A DNA stretch of 64,000 nucleotides from Panorpa germanica (taxonomy: Eukaryota; Arthropoda; Insecta; Mecoptera; Panorpidae), in NCBI GenBank assembly GCA_963678705.1, contig OY783208.1:3348001-3412000 (forward strand). Direction: 5' to 3'. The translations under genes were made by a program, and so were the position numbers. The notes beneath the pieces are model-generated. The model worked only from the letters and a program-made list of their open reading frames with translations, ran no database searches and had not been told where the DNA came from. This document shows, in pieces, positions 23,098 through 34,611 of the stretch; position 1 is the stretch's first letter; each line of letters starts with the position of its first letter.

Positions 23098-23263
23098 TTG
23101 AGCGACTGCGACCAAGGGGGCTCAACAGTGTTCCCTAATATCAATGTGACGGTTCCAGCTAAAAAAGGAGCCGCAGCTGTTTGGTTTAACCTGTACACAG
23201 ATGGTTCAGGCGATTTTCGTACCATGCATGGATCCTGCCCGGTCCTGGGGGGCGAGAAATGGA
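23098..23263 (+). CDS. Prolyl 4-hydroxylase alpha subunit, exon with distal His and 2-OG-binding Lys
   Basis: 55 codons plus one base, between AATTAG and GGA|GTAAGC. It encodes LSDCDQGGSTVFPNINV, AAAVWFNLYTDGSGDF and RTMHGSCPVLGGEKW. The His in RTMHG is the third iron ligand, and the Lys ten residues later (EKW) is at the spacing of the 2-oxoglutarate-binding Lys of the human enzyme (His483/Lys493). With the HxD of the first exon all catalytic residues are present, so an active enzyme is plausible. The trailing base joins the TT of the exon at 25341 to restore a codon. Confidence 0.88.
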
Positions 23264-23400
23264 GTAAGCATTATTAACTGACGAATTAAATTCAATTGTT
23301 CTTTATACCTACCTTTGCACAGTCCGTCTCTTGAAGTGTTACCAACTAAAAGTGCTGTAATTTCGACATTTATAAATATTTTTCTTTCATATTTCACGAC

Positions 23401-24029
23401 AATGGGCTTGTGTCCTATGTCTTAATTTCTATAAAAGTGTACTACATATTGATAAAGTGCGTTACTAGAACCTCAAATGTTCAATTATTTGTTAATAACT
23501 TCTTATATGTTAAGAGATATTATCAATTAAAAAAGTCATTTTGTCTCTTTAATTATTAAAGGGATTCAACGTTGTACACATTCCAAATGCATGTGACATC
23601 ACAGTCGCTGCCAACCTTACATCTCATAAATCTCTGCTATATGTATTTATATATCAAAATATTAAATATTATTCACAGCTATTTCAAGGAACAATAAAGT
23701 TTCAATATTATGTCTGCCTTAGCAGGGTTAAATAAAATAAAAATTTATTATTCTTTGACTTAACTTAATTATTTGACTACCAACAGCTACAAAACATTAC
23801 CACAGCACTGACTTCCTCAACAAATAACTGACGTTAAAATGCATTTCACGTCATACAAATATATCCGACCATTTCCAGCGCTAAAACTACAATTCAAACT
23901 TTCAATTGCTATATCGCCGTCAACATTTAGATATTTAATAAAATAGACACGCCAATGCACATTTATTAACATCAATTTCAATCAACAATTGAAAAATCGA
24001 CCTCTAAAAAATGAGGACACAAGCCCATT
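23401..24029 (-). mobile_element. Family A MITE, full length (629 bp)
   Basis: Complete copy with AATGGGCTTGTGTCC and GGACACAAGCCCATT tips. It lies in the last intron of the hydroxylase and has the same length as the copy at 44519-45147. It has no coding capacity. The internal part includes a nearly self-complementary region around TTAATTATTAAAGGGATTCAA. The superfamily is unassigned because no target-site duplication can be separated from the palindromic tips. Confidence 0.92.
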
Positions 24030-24484
24030 CCTTTAAAAACATGTCTCTGGTCGATCAAGACGCTGCACGAATGTTTGCACTGAACAAATTCGTTGTTTTC
24101 AAGTATGTCGTTCAACGATATGTTTTCCAACGCTAGTAAAATACTTGATAGACTTACACTTGTCAAAACATGAACACGCTGGCTTACGTTGTTACTAGCA
24201 CGAAGTTTGTAACAGTTCGAGTGACGTTCCACAAGTTGATCCAAGCGAATTCCACATGATCACATTCGTTGTGAGAGATATAGCGATCTTATATATTAAA
24301 AGGGAACATTGTACTTGTATACCATATGGAATCGTATGAATAACTTGTGGTGAAGTCGGAATGAATTCTGACTGCCCCTGAAGTGTATGTGATCCACCTA
24401 GCACTTACTCGTAACAATTTCTTTCATCAAATTGTTAACTGTGTTGGCGGCGCAAAAACTTCTTCATTGTGTTGCAATCATTAA

Positions 24485-25291
24485 GGGCCTTATTCTGTAA
24501 AGTATTTCCACCGGTGAAAAAATTACATCGCTGTAAAATGACGACACAAAAGCGATGATTTTTTTATTTAGTGTTCTGTAAGAAATTTCAATCGATTTTA
24601 TTTTTGTCGCTGGAAAAAATCGACCAAATTATAAGGTTTCCTTCAGCGGTGACTTTAAAATGTTTCATCGCTGTATTTTTGAGAACTGTCAAACAATTTG
24701 AACAATAATTTGCTGTAGTTGGAAGATTCTACGAAAAAATAGAAAATAAGTTAGTATTTATATGTATACATATTTATTTTTTTTTGACATCCCAGAATAT
24801 TACAATCTATCCATAGATATAATAATATGTATACATATGAATATATAAATATATCAGAAAGTGAGGTTATGTTGTTTGTCAATTATTGCTTCCGGTGAAT
24901 GCTTTTTTTTTACATAAATTGTGCATGGCCATTTAAAATTCTATTTATAATTATTATTTCCACACTGATTTTCCCGTTTTCCTTTTAGTAGATGCCATAT
25001 TAACTTTTTTAATAGATTTTGACATGTAGGAATTATATAAACTGTCATTCTTCTATTTAATACTTTGTCGTGATTGGTCAAATATTATATAATTGATGAC
25101 GTCGGAGAATACGTCATCAATACCAGTTTATACTTTTTCACCGCTGTACATTATAAGGGCGGTGGAAAATTTTGCATACCACCACTTTAGTATTTTAAAT
25201 ACAGCGACCTTATTCTATCGATGAAAAAATTAAATATTTTCACCGCTGAAAAAATACGGTCGATTTTTTGAAAAGTTACAGAATAAGGCCC
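24485..25291. mobile_element. PIF/Harbinger-type MITE (807 bp)
   Basis: Tips GGGCCTTATTCTGTAA and TTACAGAATAAGGCCC, flanked by TAA on both sides (24482-24484, 25292-25294), a 3-bp TWA target-site duplication typical of PIF/Harbinger. No transposase. It ends 49 bp before the last hydroxylase exon. Confidence 0.85.
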
Positions 25292-25292
25292 T

Positions 25293-25661
25293 AAGTTTAG
25301 TTAATCTTCTTCCATTAAAAATAATCTTCCTATTTTCTAGTTATGACAAAATGGATCCACGAACGCGGGCAGGAGTTCACTAGACCCTGTCTGGAGGATT
25401 GGGAGTAAAACAGAGAAAACAGGAACACAAGCCGTCAATTTTAGAAACGTATTTCTTTATTCTAAATTATAAAATAATGAAAATATAAATAAATATACAG
25501 AGAACCAATTATAAAATTAATTAAATGAACGAAATTTCTGTACAATATTAACATTTTTGTAAAATATGTGTTTATTTATTGTTTTTCTTGTAAAACACAA
25601 ATTCAAAATAACTGCTAGAAAATCCGTTCGTTCCTTAAACTCTTTATTGGGGAACGTATAC
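25293..25661 (+). repeat. Segment duplicated at 45793-46161
   Basis: About 369 bp covering the end of the last hydroxylase intron, the terminal exon and the 3' UTR. It is very similar to 45793-46161 (about 20 scattered differences by eye). Confidence 0.85.
25341..25408 (+). CDS. Prolyl 4-hydroxylase alpha subunit, terminal exon
   Basis: After TATTTTCTAG the exon completes the split codon and reads MTKWIHERGQEF, then TRPCLEDWE and TAA at 25406-25408. KWIHERGQEF.RPC is the invariant C-terminus of the alpha subunit. No ER-retention signal is expected on this chain, because the PDI partner supplies it. The 3' UTR is AT-rich, with AATAAA-like signals around 25480. An orphan copy of this exon lies at 45843-45910. 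Confidence 0.9.
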
Positions 25662-26536
25662 AACAGAGTGTAAAAGAGATGGCATACTTAACACAAACCT
25701 GACCTAGTCCTGAATAGTGTGACATGTTACGTCATAAACATGGCCGACCATTTCTAGCGCTAAAACTACAATTCAAATTTTTAATGGCTAAATCTCCGTC
25801 AACATTTAGATATTTAAACTGGACGCATGAAAACCGGATTTTTAATTTCATGTTAAGATCTTAGTTAATTATTTAAGACACTTTATTCTTTTTGCTTCAA
25901 CTTTCTAAGAAGAAGAACATCTGTTTTGTTCTTCATTGTAACGTAATAAATTCGAATTAGTAAAAATTATAATAGGAATTAAACATTGAACTTAAAAAAT
26001 CGATAAATTCTTTTATACGAGTACTAATTACTTGACTGAGCAGGTCCATATGTCAGTGTCATGTCAACACTCTTTGCCTCATCTAATAACATTAAAGAAA
26101 CTGAAGACAACTACGCCCCATCTTAAAGATCAGGAGGAACATCTTTTTTGTTGTTAATATAGTTTATATTATTTTCTTTTCTTAAATGACCAATTATTAA
26201 AATCTTAAAGAGTACTTATTTTAATAGATATACATATTAGTAGGATAGAAGAATTTACAAACAAAATTTATGAGTTCATCACCATGTCAAATCTATTTAT
26301 ATTCTTTGCTATGTTTATTTTTATGTTGTTTTAAGTTAGATGCTGTACTAAACGATTTGTTACATACATCAAGAAAATGGCTTCAAACCTAAATGTATGT
26401 TTTTATGTTGTTTTAAAGTAAATGATTGACTAAACGATTTGTTACATACATCAAAAGAAATTGGCTTTAAAACTAAATGTTTGTTTTTATGTTTTATTAA
26501 TGAGCTTGAATAACTACACGTTTTATTGTTTTATTA
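25662..26536 (-). repeat. Duplicated 3' flank of a zinc-finger gene
   Basis: It corresponds to 47455-48230 (next to the finger gene at 48104) and to 55770-56577. It includes a diverged family A segment (25664-25825), then common flank, and ends in the finger-gene fragment at 26293-26525. Confidence 0.8.
26293..26525 (-). pseudogene. C2H2 zinc-finger gene fragment, broken
   Basis: It matches the last two to three fingers of the gene at 48104-49363, including its TAG stop and C-terminal tail. A 2-base loss in the ACATCAAGAAAATGG finger start shifts the frame, and other small changes remove zinc ligands. No 5' part is present. It runs into the composite MITE at 26537. Confidence 0.8.
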
Positions 26537-27411
26537 ACCATGTCCTTTATTTCTATAAAACTGTGCAATATCGATAAAGTTGGCCAACAGGACCTCAAAT
26601 GTCTAAATATTCTTTAATAACTCGCTATATTTTAGGAGATATTAACAATCAAAATAACCATTTTTTCCCTTTTATTATTAAAGGGATTTATAGGCAGAAT
26701 ATTCCAATCCATGTAACGTCATGACCTTTAAGTAGCCATCTCTTTTATACAACAGATATTAGATATTTACGTGTTCAATGGTGTACTCATTTTTTAGTGT
26801 TCGATTTTTCAATTGTTGATTGAAATTGATGTTAATAAATGTGCATTGGCGTGTCTATTTTATTAAATATCTAATTGTTGACGGAGATATAGCAATTAGA
26901 AGTTTGAATTATAGTTTTAGCGCTAGAAATGGTCGACCATATTTGTATGACGTGAAATGCATTTTAACGTACGTTATTTGTTGAGTAGATCAGTGCTGTG
27001 GTAATGTTATGTAGCTGTTGGTAGTCAAATAATCAAGTCAAATCAAAGGTTAATAAGTTTTTTATTTGATTTAACCCTGCTAAGGTAGACATAATATTGA
27101 AATTTTATTGTTCCTTGAAATAGTTGTAAATAATATTTGATATTTTGATATATAAATACATATAGCAGAGGTTTATGAGCTGTAAGGTTGGTAGCCTTAC
27201 ACAAGGATTGTGATGTCACATGCACTTGGAATGTGTACAACGTTGAATCCCTTTAATAATTAAATAGACAAAATGACTTTTTTAATTATTAATATCTCTT
27301 AACATATAAGGAGTTATTAACAAATAATTGAACATTTGAGGTTCTAGTAACCCACTTTATCAATATGTAGTACACTTTTATAGAAATTAAGACATAGGAC
27401 ACAAGCCCATT
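26537..27411. mobile_element. Composite family A element, copy 1 (inverted subfamily half plus + copy)
   Basis: 26537-26776 is a diverged family A half in - orientation (CCTTTATTTCTATAAAACTG start). From 26777 to 27411 a + oriented family A copy follows, ending GGACACAAGCCCATT. The same two-part structure recurs at 42373-43241 and 56578-57466, so the composite itself was copied or moved. Confidence 0.8.
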
Positions 27412-27580
27412 TCTTTTAAATAAGTGTTCTCCAAGTTAATTGTTTGTCAAAATGAAGGCTGTACATTATTCAGGGGGCTAGATATGTTTCGTTAATGCGA
27501 GTAATTTAAAATGTGAGTTAAAAAAGAAAATATTGAAAATTCCCCCTCTTTCTTCTTTGTGTAATTTAAATACAGCTTTG

Positions 27581-27978
27581 AATAATATTCGATATAGCTA
27601 CACCTTTTGTTTTGAATCTTATAAAAAAAACTATTGCACTTTTATATGTTTTTTGGCGATTGTTTCATTCTAAAAATATGTACAAAACACTACGTAATAT
27701 ACATTGTACTTCATTTTATTAAAAATTAACAGTATTTATAGTTGAAAGTTAATAAATGTGAAATATGACATTTTTCCAAGTGGCGTCTTATGTCACATTT
27801 ATTAATCAACTTTAACCATAAATATTGCCTATTTTTTATTAAAAATTGCTTTAATGAATATTAAGTACTGATTTGTACATGTTTTGACTATACTAAAAGC
27901 GCCATTAAATATACAGAAGTGCAGTAGCTTTTTTATAAGATACAAAACAAAAGGTGTAGCTATACCGAATAATTAACC
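27581..27978. mobile_element. Family G MITE
   Basis: Inverted tips ATTCGATATAGCTACACCTT and AAGGTGTAGCTATACCGAAT, about 398 bp. It lies about 110 bp past the 3' end of the finger pseudogene at 28092. Confidence 0.85.
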
Positions 27979-28091
27979 ATTTTTTATATAGACTTCGTTT
28001 TTATTTGACAAAGGATGTAAACCTTATGTAAATGTAAATCAAAATAGGGTTAGGAAATGTAAACACGAATTACGCAAACATGAGAACACTC

Positions 28092-29219
28092 CTAGACACT
28101 TGAACCTGAATGAGTTTTATAGTGTTTCTTTAAATTACCAGATTGTGCGAAAGATTTATTACATTTAGTACAAGAAAACGGTTTTAAACTTAAATGCGTG
28201 CTCTTATGTTGTTTTAATTGCGATGATTGACTAAACGTTTTATTACATTCATCGCAAGAAAATGGCCTTAAACCTAAATGTGTGTTTTTATGTCGTTTTA
28301 AATAAATTGAATGACTAAACGTTTTAGTACATTCATCGCAAGCAAATGGTTTTAAATCTAAATGAGTACTTTTATGTAATTTTAAAGTACATGACTGGCT
28401 AAATGTTTTATTACATTTGTCACAAGAAAATGGTTTCACACTTAAATGTGTAATTTTATGTTTTCTTAAAGAATAAGAACCACTGTATCTTTTGCTACAT
28501 TTGTCACAAGAAAATGGCTTTAAATTTAAATGAATGTTTTTATGTTCTTTTAAATCTGACAAGCGACGAAACGTTTTATTACATTTATCGCAAGGAAATG
28601 GTTTAACACTTAAGTGTGTGTTTTTATGGTGTTTCAAAGTCGATAGTTGACTAAACGTTCTATTACAATGCTCACAAGAAAAAGGTTTTAAAGTTAAATG
28701 TTAGTTTTTATGTCGTTTCAATTTGGATAAATAACTAAACGATTTATTACATTCGTTACAAGAAAATGATTTTAACCGTAAGTGTTTTTTTTTATGCTGT
28801 TTTAATTTTAATCGACTGTCAAACGTTTTATTACAAGAATGTAATTTCTTCACGGAATGAACTGACCAGTGTTTCAGGATTTCAGTTTTATTTTCAAACG
28901 ATTTGTTACATACTTCACAGATATAAGTTTGCAAAACTTCAGTTTGTATTTGTTCACTATTCAGTGGCTCGGAGATTTTCTCGACTCGAACTTCGAACTC
29001 AATAATGAAGTTATTGTCCTGTGGTAAAATTGCAGCTTCCTCTGAACTATCGTCTGGTTCTTCTTTAATTTCGATTTTAATTTTATCACTTAGTGGTGCT
29101 TCGTTGATAACTTGGTTGTTTTCTAATTGAACACCTACGTTTACATTTTCTGTTTCTAGTGATTTATTAAGCCCTGCATTCATTTCTACTTTTGTTTGTT
29201 CAGTTTTACAATCCTCCAT
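28092..29219 (-). pseudogene. C2H2 zinc-finger gene with an in-frame stop
   Basis: The reading frame starts at the ATG at 29219 (MEDCKTEQTKVEMN, as in its paralogues) and stays in one phase to a stop at 28092, but a TAA interrupts it at 28701-28703, inside the linker after the third finger. The N-terminal 100 residues are acidic with IKIEIKEEP, a possible SUMO site. Ten finger units are visible. The second has lost three residues including a zinc-binding Cys (HSCNKTF where the paralogues read HSCNECNETF). The other fingers keep C2H2 and linkers such as LGLRPF and LSVKPF. Truncation after finger 3 would leave a doubtful DNA-binding protein, so a pseudogene is likely; readthrough is possible. 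Nearest relatives are at 40410 and 62401. A young gypsy element is inserted about 520 bp upstream. Confidence 0.85.
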
Positions 29220-29743
29220 TATAGATAGGTAGTACAACGATGTTAGAATATACTAAACGCAAATAATTAAGTGAGGTTAAGTTAATTAGTTAGATACTTA
29301 CTTAATAAAGTTAATGTGAAAAACAGCACTCAAAATTTACAATTTTATTTCTTTAACCAAATAAATGTTTGTGTTTATTATTCAAAAAAATATAAAGTAA
29401 CAAAGTAAATTCTACAAAGTTATTCATTTAATAATAAAATGATAAAAAAAAAACTGTAATTTATTAGTTAAGGGGCGTTTTGTTTTACGCGCTTTTAATA
29501 TAATCAAAAACATTCATTTAATACTTTTTATTAGAAAAATTTAATTAGAACTTTTTAATAAACAATATTTATGGTTAAGGTTGATCAATAAATAAGACAT
29601 ATAAACTAAATAATTACCTTGTTTATATATTAATTTACACTTTACTCAAATACCTGTTATTGTTTTTATTCGTAAAATATTTACTGAATAAAATGTAAAT
29701 AAAATAATTTCTATAGAATTTTGACTCAACCTTTTTAATAAGC

Positions 29744-30513
29744 TGTTGTAAAATGGTGTCGTATTGTCGTTCTAGAAGGAGATTACTCAGCTTACTAGTA
29801 CATTCTGCAGGGATGCTAGTTCTGGTAGTAGATTCTTCAGTTGACGACTTCCAACACCAATTACAGTAGTAATCGATTAACTTTCTTAAGATGATTAACA
29901 GGATTCTTGTTAAGACGGTGTATTGTTGCAATTAGAGAATACTTGAGCGGTCTAAAGTAACCTCGTTGCGACATACGACGGTTGAACAATTAGTATCTTT
30001 TTATTACTATTAATACAAACACTTTTATTAAAATATATCATTTATTCGTTGTAATATTATATCTGCTTACTTAATTACAATAGTATTTTATTAGATTAAT
30101 AAAGATGTCAGATATAAAACAAAATGTAATTCTTTAGTGTTATAATTTGATTAATAGTTGAAACACGCTTACATGGTACACTTTGATGTTACAATTGGAG
30201 TAATTGTACGAACGAAGTTACGAATAGTAATGCTTGCACTGAGGCTCAGTTTGAGACTGACTTTCTGACTAGCGTACAGATTAATATATAATGATTTATT
30301 TCACATCACAATATGCCAATACTGGCTTACCAGCATTAAAACAATATAAATCTCCACAAACCAGAGACAATATTTACAAGCGCTAAACTTAAACAATTAT
30401 TTATTACAATATTAATACTAAAATTAAAGATAACGTAATATAATTCTTATAAAATAAATAACATTTATATTAAAAATAGGAAGGATAAGTACGACTTATG
30501 CGTACTTACAACA
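29744..30513 (-). repeat. 3' LTR of the gypsy element
   Basis: 770 bp, the same length as the 5' LTR. On the coding strand it starts TGTTGTAAGTACGC and ends TTTTACAACA. The purine-rich GGGTTGAAGGG tract directly abuts it at about 30514-30524. Confidence 0.92.
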
Positions 30514-30787
30514 CCCTTCAACCCTAGAAAAGGAACGCATATTAAACAAACATATGCGTTTCTTTCCAAGAAAAAGAAAAAGGAAGATAGGACGATGTCG
30601 TACTATCACAACACCCCCTTCCAAAAAAAAAGGGACACGTATAAAAACAAAATATACGAGTTACAATTCTGGAAAAAAACAAAAAGAGAAGCAAAGTGTC
30701 GACAACGATTCTGATCCCATCGTATAGAGTTAACACTGCTTCACAAAACAATCATCCCTGACAAAATCCATCTTATTCGTCAAGGTT

Positions 30788-33325
30788 TTATTCATTGGTA
30801 CAAAATCTCTTCAATCTATTCCTATTAACTACCGTATACTTTCTAGGTGAAAAAAAAGAATTGACCCTTTTATCAAAATTTAGTTTAACTCTTGGTTTAT
30901 TACTAGTAAATTTATTTGTAGCTAAATCAATCGTAGAAGAATATTTTGCACCACTAAATTGGTCTAGTATGTCATGTACGAGAGGCAAAGGATAAACATC
31001 ACTTGTCGTCTGCTCATTAAGTTTACGATAATCGATTACAACGCAAAATTGTTTGTTCCCAGACACATCTGCTTTTTTAGGTACCATTAACAGAGGTGCG
31101 TTAAACTGTGAGTCGCATTTTTCAATAATGTTGTTTGCCAACAGTTCTTGAATATGCTTCTCAACAATTTCTTTATGCGCATGAGATAATCTATGCGGCT
31201 TAATGTTTACAGGGTTAGGTGAGTCACTCAGTGCACTCGCACAAGATAAATTATCTACCGGGAAAAAAAATATGTTATTAAAATTATTACAGATTTCCAT
31301 TAAATCTGTTAAGTATTTTGAATTAACATTTGAAAAATCTATATTATTAAATAAAAGATGTCGTAAGGATCTTTTAGGATCGTTAGGATTTCTTTTCAAA
31401 AAATGGTAAAAATTAAATTTATTTATTGGAATAATATCTGGTTTAAAATTGTCAAGTATTACATCTTTCGCTGAGGAATTAGTTATAGATATATAAAAAA
31501 TATTATTAACAGGATTAATTAATGCGTTGGATAAAAAAACTTCAGGTAGCAATTCCTTGGCTACACAAACTCCTACCGTAGAACCCGACATAGGAATTAA
31601 TTTCCTAGTACGTGCTGGTACGATAATACTGTTTATGTTTATTAATGGTAATTCAAATATCTTGCCACGTTGTGAGAATTGTACACTGTTCGTTACCAAG
31701 TTAATTACTGCTTTAAATGTACGTAAAATATCTAATCCTATGATTCCATCATGCTTAATGGGGAAATCCTCTGACACAACCTGAAAAGTATGTTTCGACC
31801 TAGAACTATCTAAAATTATAGAAGTTTTTAGTGAACCTAAAGTATAATGCGTGCCTTCAGAAATTCCCTTTAACAAAATTTTAGATGTACTATCTATTTT
31901 GATATTATTATTTAAAATGTTTTGTTTAATTAAAGAAATTTGTGAACCAGTATCCAATAAAAATGATACAGTCTTTGCTTTGGCTGCGACTATTCTGAAT
32001 TGAACAGTGTCAGCTGTTTGCTTGTCAATAACATTTTCATTGTTACAGTTAAAATTTGTTATATCATTAGTATTTTGTATTTCTTTAATCTCAATATTTT
32101 TATTTAAACTATTAAATTTACGTAAATGGTGATTATAAAAAGAACGTGAATTTTGTTTTGTATTTTTAGTAAAAGATACTTGAGGACCATCAGATTCAAG
32201 ATGTCTTGATCTTTTACAATAAACAGAAGGTTTTGAAAATACCGTATCTCTCCTACAAATATTAATTTGCGCGACAGGATTTACCGTATCCGCATTTTCC
32301 TTCTTGATAAAACAATATTTCTCTAAATGACCATTTTTTTTACAATAGTTACAAAAAAAAGTTTTAAATTTTGTTTCGACTTCGTTAGCAAATTGTTCAC
32401 TTGAAACTGGTTCACTACTAGAAATAGAATGACTTGAATCTGTTTTAAATTCAACATGCCTTCTTCTTTCTAGAGTGCGCCATCGTGTTTCAAGAAAATT
32501 CGTAAAATCATTTAGGGTTGGTAATTCAGAAGTATTTCTGTTTTCCCATTCCTTTAATGTGTTAAAATCTAACTTGGTCTTTAAAAAATGTATAAAAATA
32601 AAATCTGAATGATTAGAATATATTCCCAACTCGGTTAATGCTCTAATCGATTCATTAATTTCGTCTAAAAAATTTTTGATATTAGTTTCTGATTCTAAAC
32701 GTATAACATTGTAGTTTATCAAATTGTTTAAATAGGTTTCAATAAGTGCTACCTTGTTATCATAACGTTTACAAAGGATGTTCCAAACAATTTCATAATT
32801 ATCGTTTGTTAAAGGATAATTCTTTATGAGTTTGAGTGGTTCTCCTGTCAAATTTAATTTTAAATAGTGCATTTTTTCAATGCTTGATAGTTTACTATTA
32901 TTACGAATTAAATTTGTAAATAATTCCATGAAACTTTGCCAATTAGTATATTCTCCATCAAAAACAGTTAGCTGCATTGGACTTAAGTTTAAATTTCTTA
33001 TTGAATCTATGCTTTTTGAGTCGTCCACAATATGTGTATCAACCTCAAATGTTTGCTTTTAATTCAACAAGTAAATAAGAGTGTCGTCACAAATACTTTC
33101 AACTTCCATAGACTTACTAACGATAGCCGAAGCTTCTTCATTTTTTAGAGTTGGAAGCAGTGCTTCTACGATACTACTATATTTAACCCAAGCTTTATCT
33201 AAGTTTTTGATTTTTAATTCAACTATCGTTAAAGATGTTGATTGGACTTCTAAATTTTTTGAAAACTCATTGATTAGATTGATTGTATTCTCAACTAATG
33301 TGAGGGAATGAACGCTCGGTGCCAT
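30788..33325 (-). pseudogene. Gypsy Gag-protease-RT frame, with in-frame stop and pol deletion
   Basis: One reading phase runs from the ATG at 33325 to a stop at 30788, broken by TAA at 33059-33061. Upstream of the stop lies an 88-codon Gag N-terminal region. Downstream come a DUF1759-like Gag core (MQLTVFDGEYTNWQSF), a single CCHC zinc knuckle (CNYCKKNGHLEKYC), an aspartic protease core (LLDTGSQISLI) and the N-terminal third of a gypsy-type RT (VVIDYRKLN, then STIDLA, motif A). Right after motif A the sequence changes to a basic tail like the end of an integrase region. The YxDD motif, RNase H and integrase are therefore deleted. The gene cannot make a functional polymerase. The restored sequence is deliberately not given. 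Confidence 0.88.
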
Positions 33326-33629
33326 AGTACTTAATTAAAGTTATATATAATATACAGACTAAAGATTATTTTGTACCAATAAACGACTCTCCGAAAAATA
33401 GGATTCTGACAAGGAAAAATTGTTAGCGAAAACAGTAACTCACAGGAAATTTCCGATGGGGCTCAGACGTTGCAGTTGTAACAGGAAGGTAGTCTCTCTG
33501 ATTAAACAGACTGCTATCTAACTGCTTCAGCTCTTTACTTCTCCTTTTCAAAATTCCCTCTCGTTCAAAAAAAGATGTTGTTCTAAAAAAATATTAACAT
33601 AAATTAGTATAATTGTGGAAACAATTATA

Positions 33630-34160
33630 AAAAAATATTATAGTAAATATGCAAAAGTATTGGATATAATACTAAAAAAATTAATAGCTTCAATGACAAA
33701 CAATGATGCTACAAAAAAAGTTAGGTTATAGCAAATATTCAAAAGTACTGAATATAATACTAAAAAAAAAATTAAAAACCTCGTTAATAATGATGCTAAT
33801 AAAAAATACTTGGATTATAGCAAATATTCAAAAGTATTGAATATAATACTAAAAAAAATTGATAGCTTCAATGATGGACAAGGATGCTACAAAAAATACT
33901 TGGATTATAGCAAATATTCAAAAGTATTGAATATAATACTAAAAAAAATTGATAGCTTCAATGATGGACAAGGATGCTACAAAAAATACTTAGATTATAG
34001 CAAATATTCAAAAGTATTGAATATAATACTAAAAAAAAATATCAATAGCCTCATTAACAACGTTGCTACTAAAAAAAATGCTTGGATTATAGTAAATATT
34101 CAAAAGTACTGAATATAATACTAAAAAAAATGATAGCTTCGTTAAAAATAATGCTATTAA
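33630..34160. repeat. Minisatellite in the gypsy leader, about 90-bp units
   Basis: About six units of GATTATAGCAAATATTCAAA, AGTATTGAATATAATACT and a variable part. The middle units start at 33811, 33901 and 33991, exactly 90 bp apart and almost identical; the outer ones are diverged. Because 90 is divisible by three an open frame appears across them on the + strand, but this is not a gene. It lies between the primer-binding site and gag. Confidence 0.9.
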
Positions 34161-34589
34161 TAAAAAAAATACAATTATCAATTTATAATAATAATTATAT
34201 ACAAGATAAAAAGATACTGTCTTATTATACTTAAAGATTTTCTTTCGATTATGATCTATACACAGCTGTGTGCAGGGTTCTGGAGACGATTAACATCGAT
34301 TTAGATTATTCCATGTGTTCTAGAAGCATCCATTCATTCGCATGGCGGCAAAAGATTTCTTTTTTTTTCTTTCTGGTTCAGCGGGCTGTAGATTTGCATC
34401 CACCGGACTTGTAGAAAATTATGAGAAATACAGATGAATTGACGTTCTATCTCGTACTCTTCGGCAATTTTTGGAAATAATCCATCGGCGTAGTGGCATC
34501 CAGATTAATTGATCTGCATCCAGGTGTAGAATATATAGAAAAAAATTTTTGGGCGTACCTCTTGGATATTTATGTGTAGGAATATCTCT

Positions 34590-34611
34590 TCGAGACCCCA
34601 CCTGACACCAA
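34590..34611 (-). other. Primer-binding site of the gypsy element
   Basis: Directly inside the 5' LTR the coding strand reads TTGGTGTCAGGTGGGGTCTC. The TGGTGTCA start fits the 3' CCA end of a tRNA and resembles primer sites of Mag-type gypsy elements. The tRNA identity is not established. Confidence 0.65.

Noticed and set aside
28092..29219. Regular 84-bp repeats, CRISPR-like at first sight
   Set aside because: They are zinc-finger coding units with conserved Cys, His and linker codons; there are no spacers of foreign origin and the organism is a eukaryote.
33810..34112. 100-codon open frame on the + strand with a repeated YSKYSKVLNIILKK motif
   Set aside because: It arises because the 90-bp minisatellite unit is a multiple of three; it lies antisense in a retrotransposon leader and has no gene context.
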